Source of the DNA: CAXXHQ01 sp963665265
Lineage (GTDB): Bacteria > Planctomycetota > Planctomycetia > Pirellulales > Thermoguttaceae
Length of the DNA stretch: 64,000 bases
Direction: 5' to 3'
NCBI GenBank assembly: GCA_963665265.2
Contig: OY762224.2
Location: 2,294,001-2,358,000, forward strand
The number at the start of each line of letters is the position of its first letter. The first letter of the stretch is position 1. Under the pieces are notes generated by a model. It ran no database searches. It was not told the origin of the DNA and was given only the letters and a program-made list of their open reading frames with translations. Below are positions 1 through 8,398 of this stretch, piece by piece. The translations under genes and the position numbers were made by a program.

Positions 1-121
1 CCTCACGCTGCGACTGTCGATCAGGTTTCACTTCCTCGGCCATGGTTCGGCGCTCTCCAAATGCAAAGCAGGTCGTAATGAAGAACGCTAAGACGAGTGA
101 AAATAAACTGAACCGTTTCAT
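1..121 (-). CDS. Secreted protein, N-terminal fragment
   Basis: The gene starts at an ATG (119-121, complement) and runs off the left edge, so only about 40 residues are visible. They begin MKRFSLFSLVLAFFITTC and continue to a charged segment, which is a typical Sec signal peptide. AAGGA lies about six bases upstream of the ATG, a good ribosome binding site that fixes the start. The visible part is too short to identify a family. Its upstream region faces the first polysaccharide-export gene, so the two are divergently transcribed. Confidence 0.6.
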   Translation of the reverse strand, partial: MKRFSLFSLVLAFFITTCFAFGERRTMAEEVKPDRQSQRE

Positions 122-439
122 GTTCGAATCCTTGGAAAAGGAACGGCGATGTTGTGCGCGAAACCATGACTTTCGCATCAACGGCGGAAAAGAATCCCGT
201 CCGAGCTGCGACTGCCGTTTCGACGCGGCGGCGGCGCAAAAAGTTCCAGGCAATCTCCGGTCGCCAAGAATTGCTCTCTTGCGTTGCAGGGCATCGATCC
301 CCGACAAAGCAGGGTAAATATACAGCGGCCGACAAATTCAAACAACTATTACGGACTTCCTTCACCTTAGATGTCGTTCTGGCATTTTTGGGGAAATAAT
401 CCTTCTGTTTTTTGGGGGCATGACAAACCTGTCATTTTG
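122..439. other. Intergenic region, no gene seen
   Basis: This is the divergent promoter region between the partial secreted protein and the duplicated export gene. Short open frames exist on both strands but none has a ribosome binding site or a recognisable product. The unique sequence stops at 439 or just before, where the perfect inverted repeat begins. Confidence 0.5.
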
Positions 440-1655
440 GGTGAACTTTGCCGTTAAACTTTGCCGATTATTCCGGCAGTGTCGATTAAGTAGAGTGTGA
501 CGGCACTGCGCGGGCGGCTAGGCGGCTTACCTAAACAACCAAGCTAACCCAGCGTCCGAAGCCTCCTCCAATCACGGATACGTTCCATGGCGAGACTTAC
601 TTCCTACCGCACCTTTACCGGCTTCAAGGCCCTCCTCGTCGGCGTCGTCTTCTTCGCCCTCGGATGCCAGCCGTTCGACCACTATACCCCCACGCTGCAA
701 AAGCCGCTTACTCCCTCGCAACTTCCAGGTCGTGAAAAATCGATGATCTCGCTCCCCGCTTATTGCGTCGAGCCCCCCGATATTCTGCAAATCGACATGA
801 TGAAGATGGTGCCCAAGCCGCCCTACCGCATCGACATCTACGACGTCTTGCAGATTCGCGCCGCCGGAACCTTGCCCGACCAGCCGATCGACAACTTCTT
901 CCTCATCGAAGGGGAAGGGACCGTCAACCTCGGCCCGGCCTACGGCACCGTGCATGTGGCGGGATTGACCATGGAAGAGGCCAAGACCTTAATCACCACC
1001 AAGCTCAAAGAGATTCTCGCCCAGCCGGAAGTCTCGGTCACGTTGGCCCGCACCTCGGGCACGCAGCCGGTGAGCGGCCAATATCTGGTAGGTCCCGACG
1101 GCACGATCAATCTTCGCGCCTACGGCACGATTCACGTGGCGGGCTTGAACGTCAACGAAATTAAAGCCGCCGTGCAAAAGCACTTATCGCAATTCTTCGA
1201 CAGTCCCGAGGTCTCGATCGACGTTCTGGGCTACAACAGCAAGGTCTTTTACGTGATCACCGACGGGGCGGGAATGGGCGACAACGTCCGTCGCGTTCCG
1301 GTCACCGGCAACGAGACCGTGTTGGACGCGGTGGCGGCGGTGGGCGGTTTGTCGCAGATGTCGAGCAAAAAGGTTTGGATCGCGCGTCCCGCCCCCGGCG
1401 GACAGGGCGAAGAGCAGATCTTGCCCGTCGATTACGCCTCGATCACGCGAGGCGGCTCGACGGCCACGAACTATCAAGTGATGCCGGGCGACCGCGTCTT
1501 CGTCTCCGAGGACGGCATGATCGGCTTCAGCAACACCTTCGCCAAGATCACCGCCCCGGTGGAGCGACTCTTAGGCCTCGGCTCGCTGAGCATCTCCACC
1601 GTCCGTGCCTCACAAACTATGGGTAGAAGCTATAACAAAACTAGATCGTATTAAT
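440..1655 (+). repeat. 1,216-bp perfect inverted repeat, left copy
   Basis: Positions 440-1655 equal the reverse complement of 25145-26360. I compared the 146-bp leader directly. Over the gene, both the proteins and the overlapping other-frame translations are identical, so the DNA must be identical or nearly so. The match breaks abruptly one base after the stop codon and at the leader position facing 26360. The repeat therefore carries one complete gene with its promoter region and nothing else. Confidence 0.95.
587..1654 (+). CDS. Polysaccharide export lipoprotein (Wza-like), copy 1
   Basis: 355 residues. The N-terminus is a signal sequence ending FFALGC, a near-consensus lipobox (Ala rather than Leu at -3), so it is probably a lipoprotein. 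Residues ~70-150 form a polysaccharide biosynthesis/export domain (PPYRIDIYDVLQIRAAG, then EGTVNLGPAYGTVHVAGLTM). A second near-repeat follows (GPDGTINLRAYGTIHVAGLN), then an SLBB-like segment around residue 200-300 (VPVTGNETVLDAVAAVGGLS, MPGDRVFVSEDG). By family, this is an outer-membrane export component for exopolysaccharide. No glycosyltransferase or Wzc partner is adjacent, so the substrate is unknown. The protein is identical to that of the gene at 25146-26213. Confidence 0.9.
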   Translation: MARLTSYRTFTGFKALLVGVVFFALGCQPFDHYTPTLQKPLTPSQLPGREKSMISLPAYCVEPPDILQIDMMKMVPKPPYRIDIYDVLQIRAAGTLPDQPIDNFFLIEGEGTVNLGPAYGTVHVAGLTMEEAKTLITTKLKEILAQPEVSVTLARTSGTQPVSGQYLVGPDGTINLRAYGTIHVAGLNVNEIKAAVQKHLSQFFDSPEVSIDVLGYNSKVFYVITDGAGMGDNVRRVPVTGNETVLDAVAAVGGLSQMSSKKVWIARPAPGGQGEEQILPVDYASITRGGSTATNYQVMPGDRVFVSEDGMIGFSNTFAKITAPVERLLGLGSLSISTVRASQTMGRSYNKTRSY

Positions 1656-1866
1656 CGATGGGCGTAAAACGGCGTCTCGCTTAACGTAACTGCAATTTCA
1701 GAAGTATGTTACGCAATCGCCTCAGGATGCCTTCCGTGACGAATCGTAGAAGAGAATTTCATTGCTCGACGAACGCTTTAGCGGTAGAATTCGTACAGAC
1801 GACGCGGATATGGATTTTTGCGGATGGTCAGTGAGCGTTTTTGGTTGTCAGCAGGGAGATAAGATT

Positions 1867-2649
1867 ATGAAATCTACTTTGGCGATTACGGCGATAACGA
1901 TCGGCTTATGGTCGTTCGGCGTTCCCTATTCGTTGGCTGACGATAACGGAGGCGGCGTCTCCGCGCCAACCGACTCTTCCGCACCGCTTACGCCGAACAA
2001 ATCTACGCAGAAGAAAGCTGCAGCAACTCCAAAGCAGAGAAGCGTTCCGCCAAGCATGCGGAACGTGATGCGTTCAAGGCGGCAACAACAGGGCCAAGAT
2101 TCCATGCCCGCTTCGCCGACGAATGGCGGCGCGACTGCGGCATCTCAGACCTATCAGTGGTTGCCTCCGACGGCGGGCGCCTCGGAAGCCGGAAGCAACT
2201 CGGCCGGCGGCATGTACAATAACTTGGACATGCCGAATTCGCCGACTCGTGCAAGAGCGGACGTTCCGCAAAGTTATTCGTCAATGTCGCAGGCGCAACA
2301 AAAGGCGCGTCAGATGTCTGCGGCAAAAGCGGCAGCAACTCCGACGACCCAAGCCGCCAGTAAGGCGTTTAGCGGAGCGCAACAAACTTCCAGCGGCGTT
2401 AGCCCATATATGAATCTGTTTCGCAACGGCGGCGGAGGAGTGGACAATTATTCCACTCTTGTCCGTCCGGAACTGGAGCAGCGAAGAGCAAATCAACAAT
2501 TCGGCGCCGACATTCACGGCTTGCAAGGGAGCACGCAAGTGCAGGGTATGGCCATTCGTCGAATCGGCCAAGAGCAACAAAATCTTCAAGGCGTCGGAGC
2601 CCAACAGTATTTCATGAACTATGGCGATTATTATCCAAACGCAAAATAA
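1867..2649 (+). CDS. Secreted low-complexity protein, unknown function
   Basis: I take the ATG at 1867 as the start because AGGGAGATAAG lies just upstream and a clean signal peptide follows (MKSTLAITAITIGLWSFG, cleavage after SLAD/DN); the frame stays open upstream to a TTG at 1762. The mature ~240 residues are rich in Gln, Ala, Ser, Asn and Pro, with no recognisable domain. The C-terminus (QEQQNLQGVGAQQYFMNYGD) is Gln-rich and aromatic. It lies directly downstream of export copy 1. The second export copy also has a secreted low-complexity protein downstream of it (23682-25070), but the two are not alike in sequence. Confidence 0.7.
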   Translation: MKSTLAITAITIGLWSFGVPYSLADDNGGGVSAPTDSSAPLTPNKSTQKKAAATPKQRSVPPSMRNVMRSRRQQQGQDSMPASPTNGGATAASQTYQWLPPTAGASEAGSNSAGGMYNNLDMPNSPTRARADVPQSYSSMSQAQQKARQMSAAKAAATPTTQAASKAFSGAQQTSSGVSPYMNLFRNGGGGVDNYSTLVRPELEQRRANQQFGADIHGLQGSTQVQGMAIRRIGQEQQNLQGVGAQQYFMNYGDYYPNAK

Positions 2650-2706
2650 ACCCGTTTGAACTACCCGCGTCTTTCAAGGCAAGATTATCCTCTTGCCTTT
2701 TTTCTT

Positions 2707-5412
2707 TTACGGCGCGCCTTTCGGACCGAATTCAGGCATCGGCAGATCCGGCTTTCTTTTGTTTTTGCGAACAGGCGTCTGCGGAAAGGATGCAGGCGTC
2801 GCCTGCTCGGCCGTTTTGGGAGCCGTGATCGGCGTATTCTCGACGACTCGACGAAGTAGCGGGTAAAAGGCGTCGTAGCGTGATCGAACATCCGGCTCCG
2901 GCTCGACCATCCAAGTGTCGCCCATATTGCGATCGTTGAACGTCGATCCGAATCCGACGGCCATAACCGTTCCTCTTCCGCACTCAATCGAGGCTCCGAC
3001 CGTGACGCCGTCCAGCTTTGCGATCGGAGTTCCGCCGACGATCTCCCAAGCGTTCTCCACGCGGAAATTAGGCCAGGCGTCGGCCAAAATGAGTGATCCG
3101 CTCTTCACGGCGTCGCGTTTAATCGTAAAGCCGAATTGCTTCAACATTGCGTCTGCGGTCGAATTAGCATTCTCCGGCGAATCGACGACGAGCAACTTTC
3201 CGCCGTTTTCGACGAAGCGTTTTAGCTTGTCAATAAACGCGGCGGAGACCGGTTTGTCCGGACAAAGCGAAACGATCGCGTCGCCGGAAAATACGTCGTC
3301 TTTTTCTTTACGAATCGTGCTATAGCCGAGCCTGCCGATCCATTGCTCAAACAGGCCGTACCCTTCGCCTTTGCGCAATTTCAGCGGAACGTTTTTCGCC
3401 TCGTCTCCTTCTTTCCCTTGCGTAAAAGCGCCTTTTGATAACAGCACGTCGGAGGTGATTCGGTCGATCACGACTTTCTTTAACGGCCTCTCGTTTTTCG
3501 GCCAAGCCATAGCGAACCATTGGTAACCGCTGATTGAGTAGGACGCCAAAATCCAACCGAAGGCGATTCCCGCGCACGGGACGAGCCAACTTGAGCCGCT
3601 ACGAAGCACGAATATCAACGTCGCAACGCCGCAGATCAGGCTGAGTGCGACGAACCATGGACGAGCCGAAAACGGAGAGTTCTTGTGATTCAACCATTCG
3701 ACGACGCCGACGAGAAATTCCGCCTTGCCAGGTTGAAAGAGCGCGAAACTTGACAGACTCGTCGAATCGCCGAACGCGACCACGCGGCCTTTCCCGTACC
3801 AGGCCGACCAAGATTCGACGAACGCGCCGTAACGCATTGAGGGAACATGTTGCGGAATGGGGTGGTAGTTGTCGAAATTGTAATCCGGCGGCATGCTCCA
3901 CAATCCGGTCGCGTCAATGATCGGTCGTCCGTCGCTCGTCCCGGGATCGATCGAGCAGGAGACGGCGAAATCCATCGGCGGCATAAATTGCGCCGCCGGG
4001 TGCGGAACGAAATCGGGATAATAACGTTGGTCGTACGCCGATCTTTCATTACTAAACAGCAGATCGTCGCGGAAGATGAATCCCATCGGACGCGTGATAT
4101 CGTTCATGGCCGCGCTCGAGCGATCCAAGTTCGTATGGTCGCCGATGAGCATAAGTCCTCCGCCGTTGCTCACGAAGCGTTGAACGGCCCGGACTTCCTC
4201 AGGCGAATATCGCTCCGAGGGGAGTTTTATAACCAATACGTCGCACTTGGCCAACGTGGCGTCGTCGATCGAGTCGCTCACCATAAGCCGCGACATTTGA
4301 TAATACTGCCCAAGATAGGCGTAGGCCGCCGAAAAGTTGTAGATTGACAATTCGCCGTACCACGTCGTGTCGTAAGGGCGAACCGCTTGGGCGTCGGACT
4401 CGGCATTGAGATGTTTTTCGACGAAAGTCACGCGGCCTTCGTTGCGTTTGCTCAGAGGATTTCGGACGACCGCCGCCGTTACGCAGATTCCGACAAGCGA
4501 AGCGGCGATCGCCGCGGCGGCGACGTTTCGATTTGAGGGAGACGGACAAAACCCGCGTCGCGGAAGTTCGACGGAATCGCTTTCCTCCGGTCGGGGCATC
4601 CAACGCCAAGCGGCCAGCATCGGCGCGATGACGTAGAGCAGCAACGGCCAATGGGCGAAGAAATGATTCATCGCGTGAAGCGAATGATCGGGATCGGCTC
4701 GTAAAACGCGATGCAGATAGACGGCCATCAGCAAGCCGGCGCGGAGGGGCAACCAAGCGGCGAGGATTAAAGCGAGAGAGCGAGCGCCGCGCAGCCAAGC
4801 GGCGTAGCGCGAGCCGGCGGGCCAATCGGCGCAAGTCTTCCATGCCCAAAACGCGACGGCCCCGACGAAAAAGCAAAGCGTTATCGGATCAAGGAGCAAT
4901 TCCCAGGTCGCACCCAATTGGTGCGTTTGCCGAAGGGAATGCAAAACGACGTTCGAGCCGTCGGCGACCGCGTCAACGGAAAGACCTCGCGCGACGAGAG
5001 CGAGAAAGTCGGGCAGCGGCCAGGGAAGGTCGTGATTTTTCGCCGTGGCCGAGGCGTAGATCAACAACGTCAAGTTTTGAGTTGCGAGGATGAACGAGGA
5101 GAGAATGGCGCCGACCGAGAGTTTTTCAAATAGCTTGCTCGAACCGGAAAGAAGCGAACAGGCGACGCCGAAGACGAAAAGCGTCGGAATCGCGGCCGTC
5201 GGCCAAGGCGACAAAAACGCGACGGGGGCGGCCAACGCCAGGGCGAAATAACGCTCGTTGCGAGAAAAGAAAAGCGGCGACTCGCCGCAGAGCAATAACG
5301 CTCCGAGCGACGCGAGAATCGTCGCGGAAGTTGCGTCGACCGGGTAGAAAAATCCCCAGGCGAACGTAAGCGAACCGGCCAGTAAGGCAATTGCCGTCCA
5401 TGCTCTAATCAT
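2707..5412 (-). CDS. Large membrane protein with two GATase1-like domains
   Basis: 901 residues. About ten hydrophobic segments fill the first ~300 residues (starting MIRAWTAIALLAGSLTFAWG). A soluble region follows that resembles a class I glutamine-amidotransferase fold as in DUF4350/GldG-type proteins (CDVLVIKLP, RFVSNGGGLMLIGDHTN, GRVVAFGDSTSLS). Two more membrane segments come at ~600-650, then a second such domain (SLCPDKPVSAAFIDKLKRF, NGGKLLVVDSPENA, GRGTVMAVGFGSTF). The C-terminus is basic and Pro-rich. No catalytic Cys-His pair is evident, so a binding or sensing role is more likely than amidotransfer. GAGGAT precedes the ATG. It forms a tandem operon with the related gene at 5481-8144. 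Confidence 0.7.
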   Translation of the reverse strand: MIRAWTAIALLAGSLTFAWGFFYPVDATSATILASLGALLLCGESPLFFSRNERYFALALAAPVAFLSPWPTAAIPTLFVFGVACSLLSGSSKLFEKLSVGAILSSFILATQNLTLLIYASATAKNHDLPWPLPDFLALVARGLSVDAVADGSNVVLHSLRQTHQLGATWELLLDPITLCFFVGAVAFWAWKTCADWPAGSRYAAWLRGARSLALILAAWLPLRAGLLMAVYLHRVLRADPDHSLHAMNHFFAHWPLLLYVIAPMLAAWRWMPRPEESDSVELPRRGFCPSPSNRNVAAAAIAASLVGICVTAAVVRNPLSKRNEGRVTFVEKHLNAESDAQAVRPYDTTWYGELSIYNFSAAYAYLGQYYQMSRLMVSDSIDDATLAKCDVLVIKLPSERYSPEEVRAVQRFVSNGGGLMLIGDHTNLDRSSAAMNDITRPMGFIFRDDLLFSNERSAYDQRYYPDFVPHPAAQFMPPMDFAVSCSIDPGTSDGRPIIDATGLWSMPPDYNFDNYHPIPQHVPSMRYGAFVESWSAWYGKGRVVAFGDSTSLSSFALFQPGKAEFLVGVVEWLNHKNSPFSARPWFVALSLICGVATLIFVLRSGSSWLVPCAGIAFGWILASYSISGYQWFAMAWPKNERPLKKVVIDRITSDVLLSKGAFTQGKEGDEAKNVPLKLRKGEGYGLFEQWIGRLGYSTIRKEKDDVFSGDAIVSLCPDKPVSAAFIDKLKRFVENGGKLLVVDSPENANSTADAMLKQFGFTIKRDAVKSGSLILADAWPNFRVENAWEIVGGTPIAKLDGVTVGASIECGRGTVMAVGFGSTFNDRNMGDTWMVEPEPDVRSRYDAFYPLLRRVVENTPITAPKTAEQATPASFPQTPVRKNKRKPDLPMPEFGPKGAP

Positions 5413-5480
5413 GGCTTATTTATCCTCGAAGGCTCAACGAGCCGTTGAATGCAGAAAAAAACGATCGTGAAAGGCGTACT

Positions 5481-8144
5481 TTATCGAGTGGTTTTTTCGC
5501 ACGTATATTTGAGAAACCACTGCCAAAAAGCGATGTTATCGACGATTGAATTCGTCGGCGATTCTAAGTTCTGATTCGAAGCGAAGAACGTGTCGGCAAT
5601 AACGGCTACGTTTCCTCGCCCGGATTGATAATATGCCGAGACGGCGAGACGCTTTCCCTCTAAAACCAATTCGGTCGTGAAATGCATATTGGGGATTTCT
5701 TCGTAGGCGACAGGCCAGGCCGCGAAAAACTGGCAACTTTTCTCGTCTTCAAAATTCAGACGTACTGCTCCAATCGGATTCGGCTCTTCTGTCGTAGTTG
5801 AACTGGGCGGCACAGGAGACGTCGGAACTGCGAGGTTATATTCCTTGATCGCAACATTCAAGGCGTTCGATTCTTGCGCGCCGGCCATGCACAGCCACGT
5901 TCCTCCTTTCTCGACGAAACCGCGTATCGCCTCTCTTTCTTGAGCATTGTATTGCATTAAAGGGGCGATCGAAACGAACAGCTTGCAGCGGTTCAAACGT
6001 TCGACGTCGAAAGCGTTCATGCGAAGCGGCAGGAATCCGTCCCGGGCCAGCGTTCTCGCGAATCCGCCGACGCCGTAGTTATTCCAGAGCGAACTGCTCG
6101 TCGCCTCGAGATGAGAGCAATCAATGTAAGCGGTCGTCCACGTTTTCGAGGCGTTATGCAACTCCGGAAAAACCCGGCTCGTCGCGGCGTAATAATGCGC
6201 ATATCCGCAGACGCTCGATGCGGCCAGGACCGTGAAAACGCCGCAACCGAGAACGGTCATTCTGCGTTCCAAAAACGCGATTAGCGAAATGACGGCGATC
6301 ACTCCGACAATCTGCAGCCAGATATTTCTTAAACCAAAGTTCGTTTCGAAGCAATTGACGAGCAATCGGCCGACGAAATCATGGGTAATCGGCAACTGAT
6401 CGTTGCTTAAGCATTTCAAATCGCAAAAAACGACGATTCGTCCGAGACAATAGTCATTTTCGCCGCACAGAGGTAAATCACCCAAATGCTGACCGGTTTT
6501 GTATTCCGAGGAATCGGGTTTCGCCCCGGCTTCCACCGTGTAAGTTCCCCAACGCCCAATGCAGATTGGCGAAGCGGAGAAGGAGAGTTTTAAGGCAGGT
6601 CCGTTCGCCATGCCGAAAGGGCAATCATTTCGGTTAACGCCGATCGTCGTCGGGTGAGCGAGTTCAACTTGAGATTGCTCCCATTCCGCGGCGGCGGATA
6701 CGATAACTTGACTAGAAGCGTTCGGCGTTTCGGATGATTTAAGAATGCCGTTGAAGGCCGCGTCTTCCGTGGACCCAATAGACGAATTGCTTGCCGCGAT
6801 GAATAGTTTTCCGCCTTCTTGAACGTAATTGCGAACGCGTTCAATCTGCTCTTTCGGCCAAGGTCGCATCCCCTGCAAACTTGCGACGATAAGGAGGTCC
6901 GTTTGTTTTAGTTCCTCTTCGGAAAGAGTTTGCGAAATTTGCGTCTTTCCCCCAAGCGTTTCGATGAAGACCGGAAGAAGACCGAATCCGTTTTCGCCGG
7001 GAGCGTCGTATTTCGGCACCCTTTGCGCGGAGCCGTCCGGCGAGAAGATCGTGATTGTTTTGCCCGCCAACGATCCGCTTTTCGGCAATCCGACCGACAA
7101 AAAAAGAACGAGCAGGAACAATGCGATGGGAAAGACGTAGCCGACGGCGTCGCCGCCCAATTCGCCAAGCGAAACGGCCTCGTTTCGTTTGCTCAAATCC
7201 GGTTTCAACGCGGCGGCCTCATTCGCTTTGCAGCGAACGCTGCGCAGGAGCAACGCCGTGGCGATGCCGTGAAGAATGACGGCTACGGCGGGCAAATTCC
7301 AGGGAATCGCGTCGCGGAACATGTTTTGCCACGCCCACTCGCCAAGCCGATTTGAATCCGTTTCCGTGACGTAATACGCCTTCGGTAAAAGTGATAGCCA
7401 CGTTTCGGAAAGCGACAAAATAGCCAAGTAGACGATCTGCACGACCAAAACGAGCGCAACCCCGGTGATAAGTAGCCGAAGTTTTTCCGCCGGCGCAACG
7501 GAAAATCGCCTCGTGGCGTAAAAACAGAAAAGCAAAACGAGGAAGTCGACGCCGCCGAAAGTCGCGCCGACGTTCAGCGGATGCGCGGTCAGTAGCGAAA
7601 CCGTTTTTCCGCAAACGGCGCCAAAGCCGTCGGCCAAATGCCAAACGAATGGAATGGAATATTGCGCGAATTGAAAGACGGCCAATGCGGCGACCGAGGT
7701 TGCGGCGTCGCGCATCAAGCGTGAGTCGGGACCACGGCGACGACCCGCAATAACGGCCAATATCATCGAGACGGCGAAGATATTTGCCGTGGTATTTTGA
7801 ACGGAGAGCGCCAAAAATCCGAGTAAAACCGCGCCCAGAAAAATGGCCGGAGATTGCCGTGGCGATTTTCGCGAATAGCCGAGTATGCAGCAAACGATCA
7901 AGGCGCAGCCTGACAGCGCTCGGGCAATAGCGAAACCGAGCATGCCTGCCGCCCCCGAGGCGATCCACGCGGCGGCGAATGCGAATGCGACGATCCACGC
8001 GGCGGAAGGAGAAACATAGGGTAAAGAATCGGTGCCCGGACGAAGCGCCGAATCTTCGCGTTCGGCGATATTTTTCGCGTTCATAAAGAAGTCCGCAGGT
8101 TGGCGTTGCGTGCATAAAGAAAATCGAAACGGTGCGCAACGCAT
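5481..8144 (-). CDS. Large membrane protein, paralogue of its neighbour, GATase1-like domains
   Basis: 887 residues with the same architecture as the downstream gene, 68 bp away: about ten N-terminal membrane segments, a GATase1-like domain (TDLLIVASLQGMRPWPKEQ, NYVQEGGKLFIAASNSS), membrane segments at ~600, and a second soluble domain (CKLFVSIAPLM, FVEKGGTWLCMAGAQESN, GRGNVAVIADTFFASNQN). The ATG at 8144 gives a charged leader. An internal ATG 20 codons in (8084) is an equally possible start, and neither has a strong ribosome binding site. The N-terminal membrane block has a faint exosortase-like layout but lacks the catalytic Cys and Arg. Function unknown. Confidence 0.7.
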   Translation of the reverse strand: MRCAPFRFSLCTQRQPADFFMNAKNIAEREDSALRPGTDSLPYVSPSAAWIVAFAFAAAWIASGAAGMLGFAIARALSGCALIVCCILGYSRKSPRQSPAIFLGAVLLGFLALSVQNTTANIFAVSMILAVIAGRRRGPDSRLMRDAATSVAALAVFQFAQYSIPFVWHLADGFGAVCGKTVSLLTAHPLNVGATFGGVDFLVLLFCFYATRRFSVAPAEKLRLLITGVALVLVVQIVYLAILSLSETWLSLLPKAYYVTETDSNRLGEWAWQNMFRDAIPWNLPAVAVILHGIATALLLRSVRCKANEAAALKPDLSKRNEAVSLGELGGDAVGYVFPIALFLLVLFLSVGLPKSGSLAGKTITIFSPDGSAQRVPKYDAPGENGFGLLPVFIETLGGKTQISQTLSEEELKQTDLLIVASLQGMRPWPKEQIERVRNYVQEGGKLFIAASNSSIGSTEDAAFNGILKSSETPNASSQVIVSAAAEWEQSQVELAHPTTIGVNRNDCPFGMANGPALKLSFSASPICIGRWGTYTVEAGAKPDSSEYKTGQHLGDLPLCGENDYCLGRIVVFCDLKCLSNDQLPITHDFVGRLLVNCFETNFGLRNIWLQIVGVIAVISLIAFLERRMTVLGCGVFTVLAASSVCGYAHYYAATSRVFPELHNASKTWTTAYIDCSHLEATSSSLWNNYGVGGFARTLARDGFLPLRMNAFDVERLNRCKLFVSIAPLMQYNAQEREAIRGFVEKGGTWLCMAGAQESNALNVAIKEYNLAVPTSPVPPSSTTTEEPNPIGAVRLNFEDEKSCQFFAAWPVAYEEIPNMHFTTELVLEGKRLAVSAYYQSGRGNVAVIADTFFASNQNLESPTNSIVDNIAFWQWFLKYTCEKTTR

Positions 8145-8310
8145 CGATTATGTCCGAGACGGCTCTTATTGCCAACATCCGTTGAACGCGATTTATGCCG
8201 AATTGTTTTGAAACGCAATTACCTGCGCGATGCTGCGACGATCAGCTAATTGATTACGATCAGAAAGAGTTTTAGCGTTGCGTGATATGCGGCCTCTGCG
8301 GAGCTTCGGC

Positions 8311-8357
8311 GAAAAAGAAAAACCGCGAGTCAGGCGCTTATTCCCGACTCGCGGTTT
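8311..8357 (-). terminator. Rho-independent terminator of the acyl-CoA synthetase gene
   Basis: A 12-bp perfect stem (8320-8331 with 8346-8357, AAACCGCGAGTC and its complement) has a 14-base loop. On the minus strand it is followed by a T-rich tract (TTTTTCTTTTT). It lies 41 bases past the stop of the gene ending at 8399. Confidence 0.9.
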
Positions 8358-8398
8358 CGAGTGTTATCAATTGTCAAAGACTTCGTTCAAAAGGGCAA

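Noticed and set aside
121..131. GTTCGAATCC, which looks like a tRNA T-loop.
   Set aside because: There is no acceptor stem, D-loop or anticodon arm around it, and it overlaps the upstream region of the signal-peptide gene.
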